Assembly: GCA_009993605.1 (NCBI GenBank)
Contig: JAACTB010000008.1
Location: forward strand, 124,001-188,000
Direction of reading: 5' to 3'
DNA from: Erythrobacter sp.
GTDB lineage: Bacteria; Pseudomonadota; Alphaproteobacteria; Sphingomonadales; Sphingomonadaceae
Length of the DNA: 64,000 bases
The position numbers were made by a program, and so were the translations under genes. Of the stretch, positions 18,830-26,738 are shown one piece after another. Within the stretch, counting starts at the first letter, position 1. Each line of letters opens with the position of its first letter. The notes below the pieces were generated by a model. The model was not told the DNA's origin and did no database searches. It worked only from the letters and a program-made list of their open reading frames with translations.

Positions 18830-19525
18830 TCAACCATTGGCGAGAATCCAGTCCGCAGCCGCCTGGCAATGCGTGTCGGTGGTGTCGAAGACCGGCAAGA
18901 CGTTGGCATCGGTGTCGACGACGAGACCGAGCTCCGTGCAGGCGAGGATCACTCCGCCCGCCCCGCGCTGTTCCTTGCGGGTGATGATGGTCTTTAGCGC
19001 GCGTTCGGCATCGCGGCTGACCTTGCCCAACATCAATTCCTTGTAGATGATCGAATCCACCATTTCGACATCGTCTTCGTCCGGCGGAAGCAGGTCGATC
19101 CCGTGCGAGATGATCCGCTGGCGATAGAAGCTTTCGGTCATGACCGGCCGCGTGCCGAGCAGCAGCACCTCGCCGATATCGTGGCCTTCCAGCGCCTGGC
19201 CGACCGTATCGGCGATGTGGATGATTTCGATCCCGATCGCTTCGGCCACCCGGTCGTACACGCGGTGCATCGAATTGGCCGCGATGATGATCGCGCCCGC
19301 GCCTGCATCTTCCAGCCTGCGCGCGCTGTCGATCAGCATCCGCGCCGCTTCGTCCCAGCTTTCCTCTTCGCGCAAGGCGTAGAGCGGCGCGTATTCGAGG
19401 CTTTCGATCAGCAGGGGTGCGCTGTGCGTAGGCGTCTTCGCCTTCTGCACCAGCCGATTGATCCGTTCGTAATAGGCGCGGGTCGAGACCCAGCTCATCC
19501 CCCCTATGAGGCCCAGCTTACGCAA
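18830..19525 (-). CDS. Aspartate/glutamate racemase family protein
   Basis: A 231-residue member of the Asp/Glu racemase superfamily, two domains each expected to supply one acid/base residue. The start is placed at TTG 19525 because AGGAAGGA lies 7 bases upstream and the family N-terminus (RKLGLIGGMSW) begins there; an ATG at 19585 would add 20 residues. The second catalytic cysteine is present (Cys196, ILACTELGL), but the first site reads AANSMH, with Ala83 where active racemases have Cys or Thr. Racemase activity is therefore doubtful; a lyase, hydrolase or epimerase-like role is possible. Confidence 0.85.
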   Translation of the reverse strand: MRKLGLIGGMSWVSTRAYYERINRLVQKAKTPTHSAPLLIESLEYAPLYALREEESWDEAARMLIDSARRLEDAGAGAIIIAANSMHRVYDRVAEAIGIEIIHIADTVGQALEGHDIGEVLLLGTRPVMTESFYRQRIISHGIDLLPPDEDDVEMVDSIIYKELMLGKVSRDAERALKTIITRKEQRGAGGVILACTELGLVVDTDANVLPVFDTTDTHCQAAADWILANG

Positions 19526-19653
19526 TGCACCGTCCTTCCTGTGGCGCCCGCGGTAAACCTCCGCGGGATCGTTCGTTTCGGGCACAACGATTCGCGGCGC
19601 GGGGGGTTCCGCTGCAATGCGGCAGACGTGTGTCTCGGGAAGGAAGTGGGAGA

Positions 19654-19974
19654 CTAGTCAGCGATCCCCGTCGCGCACAAAGCAGCAGAGGATGAGGTGA
19701 CGCCGACCACCTCGGCATCCCCGACCCGCGCGACGCGGGAGAGATAATCGTTGACCGTTACGGGATCGCGCTCGTCGGCCCGCGTCTTGAGACGTTCGAG
19801 CTTCTTCAACTGCTCGATCGTCAGGCGATCGACCATCCGCCCGGCCATGCAATCCGATACGCGGTCGTTCAAACCCGCTTCGCTCAAGGCGCTGCGCACC
19901 CGGCTTTCGGCGATGGCCTGCACGCAGCCAACAAGCGCGAGCGAACCGATCAGAGGAATGAGAAATCGGCGCAT
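19654..19974 (-). CDS. Small exported lipoprotein-like protein, tandem paralog A
   Basis: A 106-residue product with an N-terminal hydrophobic segment and a lipobox-like LVGC (MRRFLIPLIGSLALVGC). The core reads ESRVRSALSEAGL, then CMAGRMVDRLTIEQLKKLERL, and is clearly related to the next upstream gene (20099-20443), which keeps the same spacing and the same cysteine before M-A-x-R-M. A second cysteine lies near the C-terminus. Function unknown. ATG at 19974 chosen because the signal begins there. Likely envelope located. Confidence 0.7.
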   Translation of the reverse strand: MRRFLIPLIGSLALVGCVQAIAESRVRSALSEAGLNDRVSDCMAGRMVDRLTIEQLKKLERLKTRADERDPVTVNDYLSRVARVGDAEVVGVTSSSAALCATGIAD

Positions 19975-20098
19975 TGGGCAATCCTTTTCCGGCGGGTCGC
20001 AAGGCAGCGACGAAATGCGCCGCCTCCTCACGACTCGCGAATTGCCGATGGTTTCCCACAGCAAGACGATTTTGATGGGTGGGCGCGGGTCGGAGCCG

Positions 20099-20443
20099 CT
20101 ACAACGTGATGCCGAGCGAGCAGCCCGCCGCCGCCCGCACCGTCACTTCGATCGCCTGCGGATCGTCGACCCGCCGCATCCGCTCCATCACGTCGCCGGG
20201 CGCGAGCGGGATACCGGGTTCGCCTTCCAGCGGGGCGAGCCGTTCGAGGCTGCGCAATTGCGCAATCGTCAGCTGGTCGGTCATCCGTTCGGCCATGCAT
20301 TTGGCGAGGCGAGGCGGGACGCCCTGTTCGGTCAACGCGGTGCGGACACGGGTCTCCGTCACGCGCTCTACCCCGCCGAAATAGAGCCAGGCGGCGGTCC
20401 CGGCGAGCGCCAGGACGATTATCAGGATCAGGGCCTTTCGCAT
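20099..20443 (-). CDS. Small membrane-anchored protein, tandem paralog B
   Basis: A 114-residue product with an N-terminal transmembrane helix (ALILIIVLALAGTAAWLYF) and a periplasmic domain. Its core ETRVRTALTEQGV ... CMAERMTDQLTIAQLRSLERL aligns residue for residue with the downstream paralog at 19654-19974, and a C-terminal AAGC matches the paralog's late cysteine. One copy is lipoprotein-like and the other has an uncleaved anchor. It begins 18 bp after the end of pntB on the same strand. Function unknown. Confidence 0.72.
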   Translation of the reverse strand: MRKALILIIVLALAGTAAWLYFGGVERVTETRVRTALTEQGVPPRLAKCMAERMTDQLTIAQLRSLERLAPLEGEPGIPLAPGDVMERMRRVDDPQAIEVTVRAAAGCSLGITL

Positions 20444-20462
20444 CGCTCGATCGCCTCCCCGC

Positions 20463-22031
20463 TCAATCGAGCGCCTTGACGATTTCCTCGACCATCTTCT
20501 TCGCGTCCGCCAGCAGCATCATGGTCTGGTCCATGTAGAACACGTCGTTGTCGACGCCCGCATAGCCGACCCCGCCCATCGACCGCTTGATGAAGAAAAC
20601 CTGCTTGGCCTTGTCCACGTCGAACACGGGCATGCCGTATATGGGCGAGCTCTTGTCGGTCTTGGCCGCAGGGTTCACCACGTCATTCGCGCCGATGATG
20701 AAGGCGACATCGGCCTGCGCGAATTCGCTGTTGATGTCCTCCAGTTCGAACACCTTGTCGTAGGACACGTTCGCTTCGGCCAGCAGCACGTTCATGTGCC
20801 CCGGCATGCGCCCGGCGACGGGGTGGATGGCGAACTTCACCTCCACGCCCTTTTCTTCGAGAATGTCGGTCATCTCGCGAAGCGCGTGCTGCGCCTGCGC
20901 GACCGCCATGCCGTAACCGGGGATGACGATGACCTTCTCCGCCTGTTCGAGCATGAAGGCCGCATCGTCGGCGCTGCCCTGCTTGTAGGGGCGCTGTTCG
21001 CGCGCCTCGCCGCCTGCGCCACCGCCCGCATCCGCGCCGAAACCGCCTGCGATCACGCTGAGGAAGCTGCGGTTCATCGCGCGGCACATGATGTAGCTGA
21101 GGATCGCGCCCGAAGAGCCCACCAGCGCGCCGGTGATGATCATCGCCGAATTGCCGAGCGTGAAGCCCATCGCCGCCGCCGCCCAGCCCGAATAGCTGTT
21201 CAGCATCGACACCACGACCGGCATGTCCGCGCCGCCGATGGGGATGATGAGGAGGAAGCCGATCGCGAAAGCCGCGACGGTCAGCGCGACGATAAAGGGC
21301 AGGTTCGCCTCCGCCCCCGGCGTATGCGCGAAGAAAGCCGTCAGAACGAGAATAGCCGCGAGCGTGCCGAGATTGATGATGTGCCGCGCAGGCAGGAGGA
21401 TCGGCGATCCGCTCATCCGCCCGGAGAGCTTCAGGAAGGCGATGACCGAGCCCGAAAAGGTGATCGCCCCGATCGCGATGCCGAGGCCCATTTCGACCTT
21501 GCTGACAGGATCGATCGCCCCGCCCGGATCGAGCAGATCGAAGGCCCCGGGATTGAGATAGGCCGCCCAGCCGACCAGCACGGCGGCGAGACCGACCAGC
21601 GAGTGGAAGCCCGCCACCAGTTCGGGCATCGCCGTCATCGCGATGCGGCGGGCGATGGTGATGCCGATCAGCGCGCCGATGGAGATAGCGATGGCTATCT
21701 CGCCTAGAGATATCCAAGGGTTAAAGTCTGGCTCGCAAAAAGTAATAATCCCGGAAATTCGTTCCCCACAAGCGTTTACGTAGGCTCGCTCATAACCGGT
21801 AGATCCATGGACAATAAGGGTCGTCACGACGGCGATCAGCATCCCGACCATGCCGAAGCGATTGCCCGTCCGGCTCGTCGCGGGACTCGACAGGCCGCGC
21901 AGCGCGAGGATGAAGAACACGCCCGCCACCAGATACGCGAGCGCGACCCAAGGGCTTACGGTCTCTCCTGTGGCGGCATGGGCGGGCACGGCCAGAACCG
22001 CGAATGGCGCGGCAAGCAGAAGGCGAAGCAT
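20463..22031 (-). CDS. pntB: NAD(P) transhydrogenase subunit beta
   Basis: Proton-translocating transhydrogenase beta subunit, carrying the NADP-binding domain III and most membrane helices; it couples H+ flow to NADPH formation. The 522-residue protein is longer than usual. It starts with a signal-peptide-like stretch (MLRLLLAAPFAVLAVPAHA), and residues about 76-104 form an extra segment with two cysteines (Cys88, Cys99) inside the first membrane region. The C-terminal half has VIPGYGMAVAQAQH and the KRSMGGVGYAG motif. The ATG at 22031 overlaps the pntAB stop by one base, so the two are translationally coupled. Confidence 0.95.
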   Translation of the reverse strand: MLRLLLAAPFAVLAVPAHAATGETVSPWVALAYLVAGVFFILALRGLSSPATSRTGNRFGMVGMLIAVVTTLIVHGSTGYERAYVNACGERISGIITFCEPDFNPWISLGEIAIAISIGALIGITIARRIAMTAMPELVAGFHSLVGLAAVLVGWAAYLNPGAFDLLDPGGAIDPVSKVEMGLGIAIGAITFSGSVIAFLKLSGRMSGSPILLPARHIINLGTLAAILVLTAFFAHTPGAEANLPFIVALTVAAFAIGFLLIIPIGGADMPVVVSMLNSYSGWAAAAMGFTLGNSAMIITGALVGSSGAILSYIMCRAMNRSFLSVIAGGFGADAGGGAGGEAREQRPYKQGSADDAAFMLEQAEKVIVIPGYGMAVAQAQHALREMTDILEEKGVEVKFAIHPVAGRMPGHMNVLLAEANVSYDKVFELEDINSEFAQADVAFIIGANDVVNPAAKTDKSSPIYGMPVFDVDKAKQVFFIKRSMGGVGYAGVDNDVFYMDQTMMLLADAKKMVEEIVKALD

Positions 22032-22315
22032 CACTTCTTCTCCTTCTTCTTGTACATCGCCAGCATTCGCGCCGTCACCGCAAAGCCGCCGAAGATGTTG
22101 ACGCTCGCCAGCACGATGCCGAGCAGGCCCAGCCACTTCGCCCCCGGCACATCCGCCGCCGCCGCGGCGATCAGCGCGCCGACGATGATGACGCTGGAAA
22201 TCGCATTGGTCACCGCCATCAGCGGCGTGTGCAACGCAGGCGTGACCGACCAGACCACGTAATAGCCGACGAAGCACGCCAGCACGAAGATCGACAGGAT
22301 GGTGATGAAGTCCAA
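22031..22315 (-). CDS. pntAB: NAD(P) transhydrogenase subunit alpha part 2
   Basis: A 94-residue membrane subunit holding the three helices that in E. coli are the C-terminus of PntA. It reads LDFITILSIFVLACFVGYYVVW then TPALHTPLMAVTNAISS, the conserved helix of this subunit, and ends with a lysine-rich tail. The start is TTG at 22315, supported by GGGAGGGGG about six bases upstream. Separated from pntAA by a fasciclin gene and a terminator, but coupled to pntB by a one-base overlap. Confidence 0.93.
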   Translation of the reverse strand: MDFITILSIFVLACFVGYYVVWSVTPALHTPLMAVTNAISSVIIVGALIAAAAADVPGAKWLGLLGIVLASVNIFGGFAVTARMLAMYKKKEKK

Positions 22316-22399
22316 GTGAGCCCCCTCCCGAAGCAGGAGCCCTTTATTGCAAGCACCCGGAGACAAGTCGAGCGCGGAAAATCGGCTTTCCGTCAAACG

Positions 22400-22435
22400 A
22401 AAAGGGCCGCGAACGTCCTCTGACGCTCGCGGCCC
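22400..22435 (-). terminator. Rho-independent terminator after the fasciclin gene
   Basis: On the minus strand a 14-bp stem of GGGCCGCG type with one mismatch and a short CTCT-like loop precedes TTTTCG. It sits between the fasciclin gene and pntAB. The arm sequence resembles that of the terminator at 17541-17575. Confidence 0.8.
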
Positions 22436-22456
22436 CGAACCTTTCGACGCTTGGCC

Positions 22457-23056
22457 TTACATCGAAGGCGTCAGCACCCCGTCGATCACATGCACGATGC
22501 CGTTCGACTGGCGCACGTCGCCCTGCGTGACATGCGCGCTCGAACCGGCCTGGCCGTTGATCATGATCTGGTTGCCCATCATGCTGAGGCGAAGGGTCTG
22601 GCCCTGCACCGTGGTCAGCGTGGCGGTCCCGTTACCGGCGCGGATGCGCTGCATCAGGTCGGCGGCGGTCAGCGTGCCGGGCACCACGTGATAGGTCAGC
22701 ACGCCGCGCAGCATGTCGCGGTTGGCGGGCTGCATCAGCGCGGTGCGCGTGGCCGCGGGCACCTTGTCGAAGGCCGCATTGGTCGGCGCGAACACCGTGA
22801 AAGGACCCGGCCCGCTCAGCGTGTCGACCAGACCGGCCGCCTTCACCGCAGCGACCAGCGTGGTGAGGTTCGATGCGGCGGACGCGTTCTGGACGATGGT
22901 CCGGTTCGGGTACATCGCCGCGCCGCCGACCATCACGCTGGTGCCAGCTGACATGCCGGCGGTATTGACGTCGGCATCCGCGCCGACAGCGGTCTGACAC
23001 GCGGTGAGCGAAAGCGCAGCAGCCGAAATGGCCGCGAGTTTCAAAGTGGTTTTCAT
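22457..23056 (-). CDS. Fasciclin-domain lipoprotein
   Basis: A 199-residue exported protein: signal MKTTLKLAAISAAALSLTAC with a lipobox ending at Cys20, then a single fasciclin (FAS1) domain. Typical FAS1 motifs are present: LTTLVAAVKAAGLVDTL, GPFTVFAPTNAAFDKVP, LRGVLTYHVVPG and the closing NGIVHVIDGVLTPSM. FAS1 proteins mediate adhesion or surface interactions, but bacterial roles are mostly unknown. The gene sits between pntAA and pntAB and has its own terminator, so it interrupts an otherwise standard transhydrogenase gene order. Confidence 0.95.
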   Translation of the reverse strand: MKTTLKLAAISAAALSLTACQTAVGADADVNTAGMSAGTSVMVGGAAMYPNRTIVQNASAASNLTTLVAAVKAAGLVDTLSGPGPFTVFAPTNAAFDKVPAATRTALMQPANRDMLRGVLTYHVVPGTLTAADLMQRIRAGNGTATLTTVQGQTLRLSMMGNQIMINGQAGSSAHVTQGDVRQSNGIVHVIDGVLTPSM

Positions 23057-23124
23057 GATTGATTTCCGTTCCTATCCCCGTCCCGTTTGCAACGGACGGT
23101 AGGAGCGCAAGTTCCGAAACCCGC

Positions 23125-24246
23125 TCAGGAAGCCAGTTTGGGGTGCACCACCGCCCCATCGCGAGTCAGGCGGATCGCGTCGCCGATCTCTTGGTCCAGC
23201 ACCGGGCGGCCCTGCTCCTTGTCCCAGAAGGCATTGAGGAAATTGAAGAGGTTGCGCGCGAACAAAGCGCTGGCATCGGCTGCCAGATGACCTGCCGTAT
23301 TGGTGTAGCCGACGATCTTGACGCCGTGTTTCTCGACCACCTCATCGGGCGAAGAACCCTCGACATTGCCGCCCTGCCCGACCGCCAGATCGAAGATCAC
23401 GCTGCCCGGTTTCATACTGGCGATCTGCGCGTCGCTGATCAGGCGCGGCGCCGCCCGGCCCGGAATCAGCGCGGTGGTGATGACGATATCCTGCTTGGCA
23501 ATGTGGCCGGAGACCAGCTCAGCCTGCGCCTTCTGGTATTCTTCGCTCATTTCGGTGGCATAGCCGCCCGTGCCTTCGCCCTCGATCCCCGCAACATTCT
23601 CGACGAAGATCGGCTTCGCGCCGAGCGACTGAATCTGTTCCTTCGTCGCGCTGCGCACATCGGTGGCGGAAACCTGCGCGCCCAGCCGCTTGGCCGTGGC
23701 GATCGCCTGGAGGCCCGCCACACCAACGCCCATCACGAAAACGCGCGCCGCCTGCACCGTGCCCGCGGCGGTCATCATCATCGGGAAGGCGCGGCCATAG
23801 ACGTTGGCGGCGGTCAGCACTGCCTTGTACCCGGCGAGATTGGACTGGCTGGACAACACGTCCATGCTCTGTGCGCGGGTGATGCGCGGCATCAGCTCCA
23901 TCGCCAGCGCCTCGAACCCGCCCTTGGCGTAATCCGCGACCAGTTCCTGCTGGCGGAAGGGATCGAAGCTTGCTGCGACCCAGGCGCCCTTCTTTGCGCC
24001 CGCCAAAGCCATTGCCGGCGGAGCCTGAACCCCGAGTACGATATCGGCGTCCGAGACGGCCCGCGCCGCAGGCAGCACCTCGGCCCCCGCCTCGCGATAC
24101 GCCTCGTCGGAATAGGATGCGGCGGCGCCCGCCCCCTCTTCGATCGCGATGGTCGCGCCCAGAGTAATGAATTTCTTCATCGTTTCGGGCGTCGCCGCGA
24201 CGCGGGCTTCGCCCGGCGCCGTCTCCTTCAGGATCGCGATCTTCAC
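23125..24246 (-). CDS. pntAA: NAD(P) transhydrogenase subunit alpha part 1
   Basis: Soluble NAD(H)-binding domain I of proton-translocating transhydrogenase (373 residues). The N-terminus MKIAILKETAPGEARVAATPETMKKF and the internal QSNLAGYKAV and VGVAGLQAIATAKRLGAQV nucleotide-binding segments are characteristic. The start codon is GTG at 24246. It lies 10 bp after the 41-residue cytochrome oxidase subunit IV-like gene, suggesting co-transcription. Unlike the usual pntAA-pntAB-pntB order, a fasciclin gene and a terminator separate it from its partners. Confidence 0.96.
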   Translation of the reverse strand: MKIAILKETAPGEARVAATPETMKKFITLGATIAIEEGAGAAASYSDEAYREAGAEVLPAARAVSDADIVLGVQAPPAMALAGAKKGAWVAASFDPFRQQELVADYAKGGFEALAMELMPRITRAQSMDVLSSQSNLAGYKAVLTAANVYGRAFPMMMTAAGTVQAARVFVMGVGVAGLQAIATAKRLGAQVSATDVRSATKEQIQSLGAKPIFVENVAGIEGEGTGGYATEMSEEYQKAQAELVSGHIAKQDIVITTALIPGRAAPRLISDAQIASMKPGSVIFDLAVGQGGNVEGSSPDEVVEKHGVKIVGYTNTAGHLAADASALFARNLFNFLNAFWDKEQGRPVLDQEIGDAIRLTRDGAVVHPKLAS

Positions 24247-24256
24247 CGGCGTGCGC

Positions 24257-24382
24257 TCAGGTGGCGATCAGGATTACGACGATCGCGGCGATCGCCGCGA
24301 TCAGCGGCACCGACCATTTCAGGCTGGCGATGAAGCTTTCATACATCCGGTTGGCCGACTTCATGTCCTGACGCGATTCCAT
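24257..24382 (-). CDS. aa3-type cytochrome c oxidase subunit IV-like (41 aa)
   Basis: A 41-residue membrane protein beginning MESRQDMKSANRMYESF and ending in one hydrophobic helix (PLIAAIAAIVVILIAT). This is the pattern of the small bacterial aa3 oxidase subunit IV family. It precedes pntAA by 10 bp, a neighbourhood I recall for this gene in other alphaproteobacteria. Whether it assembles with an oxidase cannot be told, because no other oxidase gene lies in the window. Confidence 0.75.
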   Translation of the reverse strand: MESRQDMKSANRMYESFIASLKWSVPLIAAIAAIVVILIAT

Positions 24383-24629
24383 GGTATTCCTTCGATAATG
24401 ATTGAACTGTCCCGTAAACCCCTATCGCGCCCCGTGCTTCCGCTCAAGTCTCCCCGCGCCGGGCGTAAGGTTTGCAAGGGAACTGCCGGCGTCCAGCCAC
24501 TGGCCCAGGCGACCCATGACGAGGCCCGCCTGGATATAATCGCCTCCTTAACCATTTCCCTCTAAAGGATTTGCGGTGCCGGTTACTGGCCGAACGCTCA
24601 CATGTCCCTGGGGAGTTGAAAACGCGATC

Positions 24630-26048
24630 ATGGCCGATGGGGAAACCCGCCTGCTGATGCTCATCGACGACGAGCCGGTGCAGAGCCGCCTCGTCGGCGC
24701 GCTTGCTGCGCGTGAAGGATGGCGCACGCTGGTCGCCGAAAGCGCGGAAGAGGCGCTGGCCAAGCTCGACACGCCCGAAGGCAGGCGGCTGGGTGCCGTG
24801 CTGCTCGACCAATGGGTTCCGGGCGACGATGCCTGCAATCTGATCCGCGAGATCAAGTCGCGGCGGCCCACGCTGCCGGTGCTGATGATAACCGCCAGCA
24901 CCTCGCCCCTGCTCGCCGTCGAGGCGATGCGCGCAGGCGCGACCGACTACCTCATCAAACCCGTCGCGGCAGAGCGCCTGCTGCTGGCTCTGCGCAGCGC
25001 GACCCGGCCCGAACCGCCGCGCTTCGAATTGCAGCCGCTCGCCGAAAAGCTGGTCGGCACGCTCGATTTCGACACCATGGTCGGCACCGCGCCGCCGTTT
25101 CGGACCGCGCTTGCCAAGGCGGCGACCGCCGCGCGCGGCCACGCGCATGTTCTGGTCGAAGGGGAGACGGGGACCGGCAAGGAGATGCTGCTGCGCGCCG
25201 TGCATTCCTCCAGCCCGCGCGCCAAGCTGGAGATGCGGGCCGTTTCGATCGGCGGCACGTCGGCGGGATCGATCGAATCGCTCCTGTTCGGCCATGAAAA
25301 GGGCGCCTTTCCCGGTGCCTTCAACCGCCAGGTAGGCCTGTTCGAAAGCTGCGATGGCGGCACGCTGATCCTCGACGAGATCGACCGGCTCGATCCGCTG
25401 ATCCAGGTCCGGCTTGCCGAAGTGCTCGAAACCGGGATCGTCCGCCCGACGGGATCGCAGCATGGCTTCCGCATCGATATCCGCATCCTCGCCGCCAGCG
25501 ACCGTCCGCTCGCCCCGCTGGTGGAGGCGGGCGAATTTTCGGCCGAACTCTACGGGCTGCTGAGTGCGGCCCATATCCACTTGCCGCCCTTACGCGAACG
25601 CGCGGGCGATATTCCCGCGCTGACGCGTTTCTTCCTGTCGCGCATCGGCCAGCAGCCGGGCCTGCGCCACCATTCCATCGCCGATAGCGGGCTGCACCTT
25701 CTCGAAGCCTATGACTGGCCGGGCAATGTGCGCCAATTGCAGGCGGTCCTGTTCCGCGCCGCCGTCTTCTCCGAACAGGAGGCGCTGACGGCGGAGAGCT
25801 TCCCTCAGCTGTCCGAACTCCTGGGCGACATGGAGGATCGGACCGAAAGCCGCCAGCGCGGCCTCGGCGTGATGCTTTACACCGACGACGGCAATCTGCG
25901 CCCGTTGGAAGAGATCGAGGCCGATGTGATCCGCCTCGCCATCGGCCATTATCGCGGTCGGATGACCGAGGTGGCACGCCGTCTCGGGATCGGACGTTCG
26001 ACGCTTTATCGCAAGCTGTCCGAGCTCGGCATCGACAACGCTGCGTGA
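24630..26048 (+). CDS. Sigma54-type response regulator (REC-AAA+-Fis) with GAFPGA loop
   Basis: A 472-residue NtrC-like regulator. The receiver domain (about 1-125) has LIDDEP and the acceptor aspartate in LLDQWVP; the AAA+ domain has Walker A GETGTGKE at 178-185 and Walker B GGTLILDEID; a Fis-type helix-turn-helix (MTEVARRLGIGRSTLYRKL) closes it. The sigma54-contacting loop, normally GAFTGA, reads GAFPGA at 225-230, so sigma54 activation may be lost or altered. ATG at 24630 is used; a GTG at 24576 preceded by AAAGGA would add 18 residues. No sensor kinase is adjacent. Confidence 0.93.
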   Translation: MADGETRLLMLIDDEPVQSRLVGALAAREGWRTLVAESAEEALAKLDTPEGRRLGAVLLDQWVPGDDACNLIREIKSRRPTLPVLMITASTSPLLAVEAMRAGATDYLIKPVAAERLLLALRSATRPEPPRFELQPLAEKLVGTLDFDTMVGTAPPFRTALAKAATAARGHAHVLVEGETGTGKEMLLRAVHSSSPRAKLEMRAVSIGGTSAGSIESLLFGHEKGAFPGAFNRQVGLFESCDGGTLILDEIDRLDPLIQVRLAEVLETGIVRPTGSQHGFRIDIRILAASDRPLAPLVEAGEFSAELYGLLSAAHIHLPPLRERAGDIPALTRFFLSRIGQQPGLRHHSIADSGLHLLEAYDWPGNVRQLQAVLFRAAVFSEQEALTAESFPQLSELLGDMEDRTESRQRGLGVMLYTDDGNLRPLEEIEADVIRLAIGHYRGRMTEVARRLGIGRSTLYRKLSELGIDNAA

Positions 26049-26134
26049 GATTTCCGGCCCGGAAGCGCGGAACCCGCCCGACGATCCCGCATTCCCCTAT
26101 CGAAGCTGACAATTCGAAATAGGGGCATTCTTGA

Positions 26135-26650
26135 ATGGATATCGTCGACTGCATTCTCGCCGATCATGATCGCCAGCGCCGCTGGTTCGCCGCGCTCGAC
26201 GAAGCGCGCGACGATCTCGAATCCGCCGGAAAGATCTTCAACCGCCTGCGCGACCATCTCGAAGCGCATGCGATGGCGGAAGAAACCTATTTCTACCCCA
26301 CCCTGCTGAAGCTCGGCAAAGGCGCGCTCGATTCCGAAAGCGCCGACGAGACGACCGAGGATGCGATCGACGATCACAACAAGATCGCCAACGCCGCCGA
26401 TGCCGCGCTGAACGAAGAGGTCGGCTCGGATGCGTGGTGGGAATGCGTCGACAAGGCGAATTACCAGAACAGCGCGCATCTCTCCGAAGAGGAACGCCAG
26501 GGTCTTACCGATTTCCGCCGCCGCGTACCGCTGGAAGAGCGGATCAGGCTGGGCATCAAATATCTCGCCTTCGAAGCCTCGCACGTCACTGATGTTGAGC
26601 GGAAGGAAAAGGATCCCGACGCCTATATCGAGGCCAATCAGGGGGCTTGA
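26135..26650 (+). CDS. Hemerythrin HHE domain protein
   Basis: A 171-residue four-helix protein of the hemerythrin-like family. Likely metal ligands are in ILADHDRQRRWF near the N-terminus and LEAHAMAEETYFYP around residues 45-60, with a further HxxxxD-like pair in DDHNKIANAAD. Such proteins bind a di-iron centre and can sense or carry O2 or NO. The C-terminal part after about 140 is acidic. It is a separate gene 87 bp after the response regulator. Confidence 0.88.
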   Translation: MDIVDCILADHDRQRRWFAALDEARDDLESAGKIFNRLRDHLEAHAMAEETYFYPTLLKLGKGALDSESADETTEDAIDDHNKIANAADAALNEEVGSDAWWECVDKANYQNSAHLSEEERQGLTDFRRRVPLEERIRLGIKYLAFEASHVTDVERKEKDPDAYIEANQGA

Positions 26651-26738
26651 GAGGCGCACGGCCGCCCGTCCTCCGCACCTTCGCCCTGAGTCTCGTCGAT
26701 TGATCGACACGCGCGATCGATCGCGATAGGGACAGGCG

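Noticed and set aside
24549-24556. TTAACCAT near 24550 as a CtrA site
   Set aside because: Only one half-site is present; the second TTAA at the proper spacing is missing.
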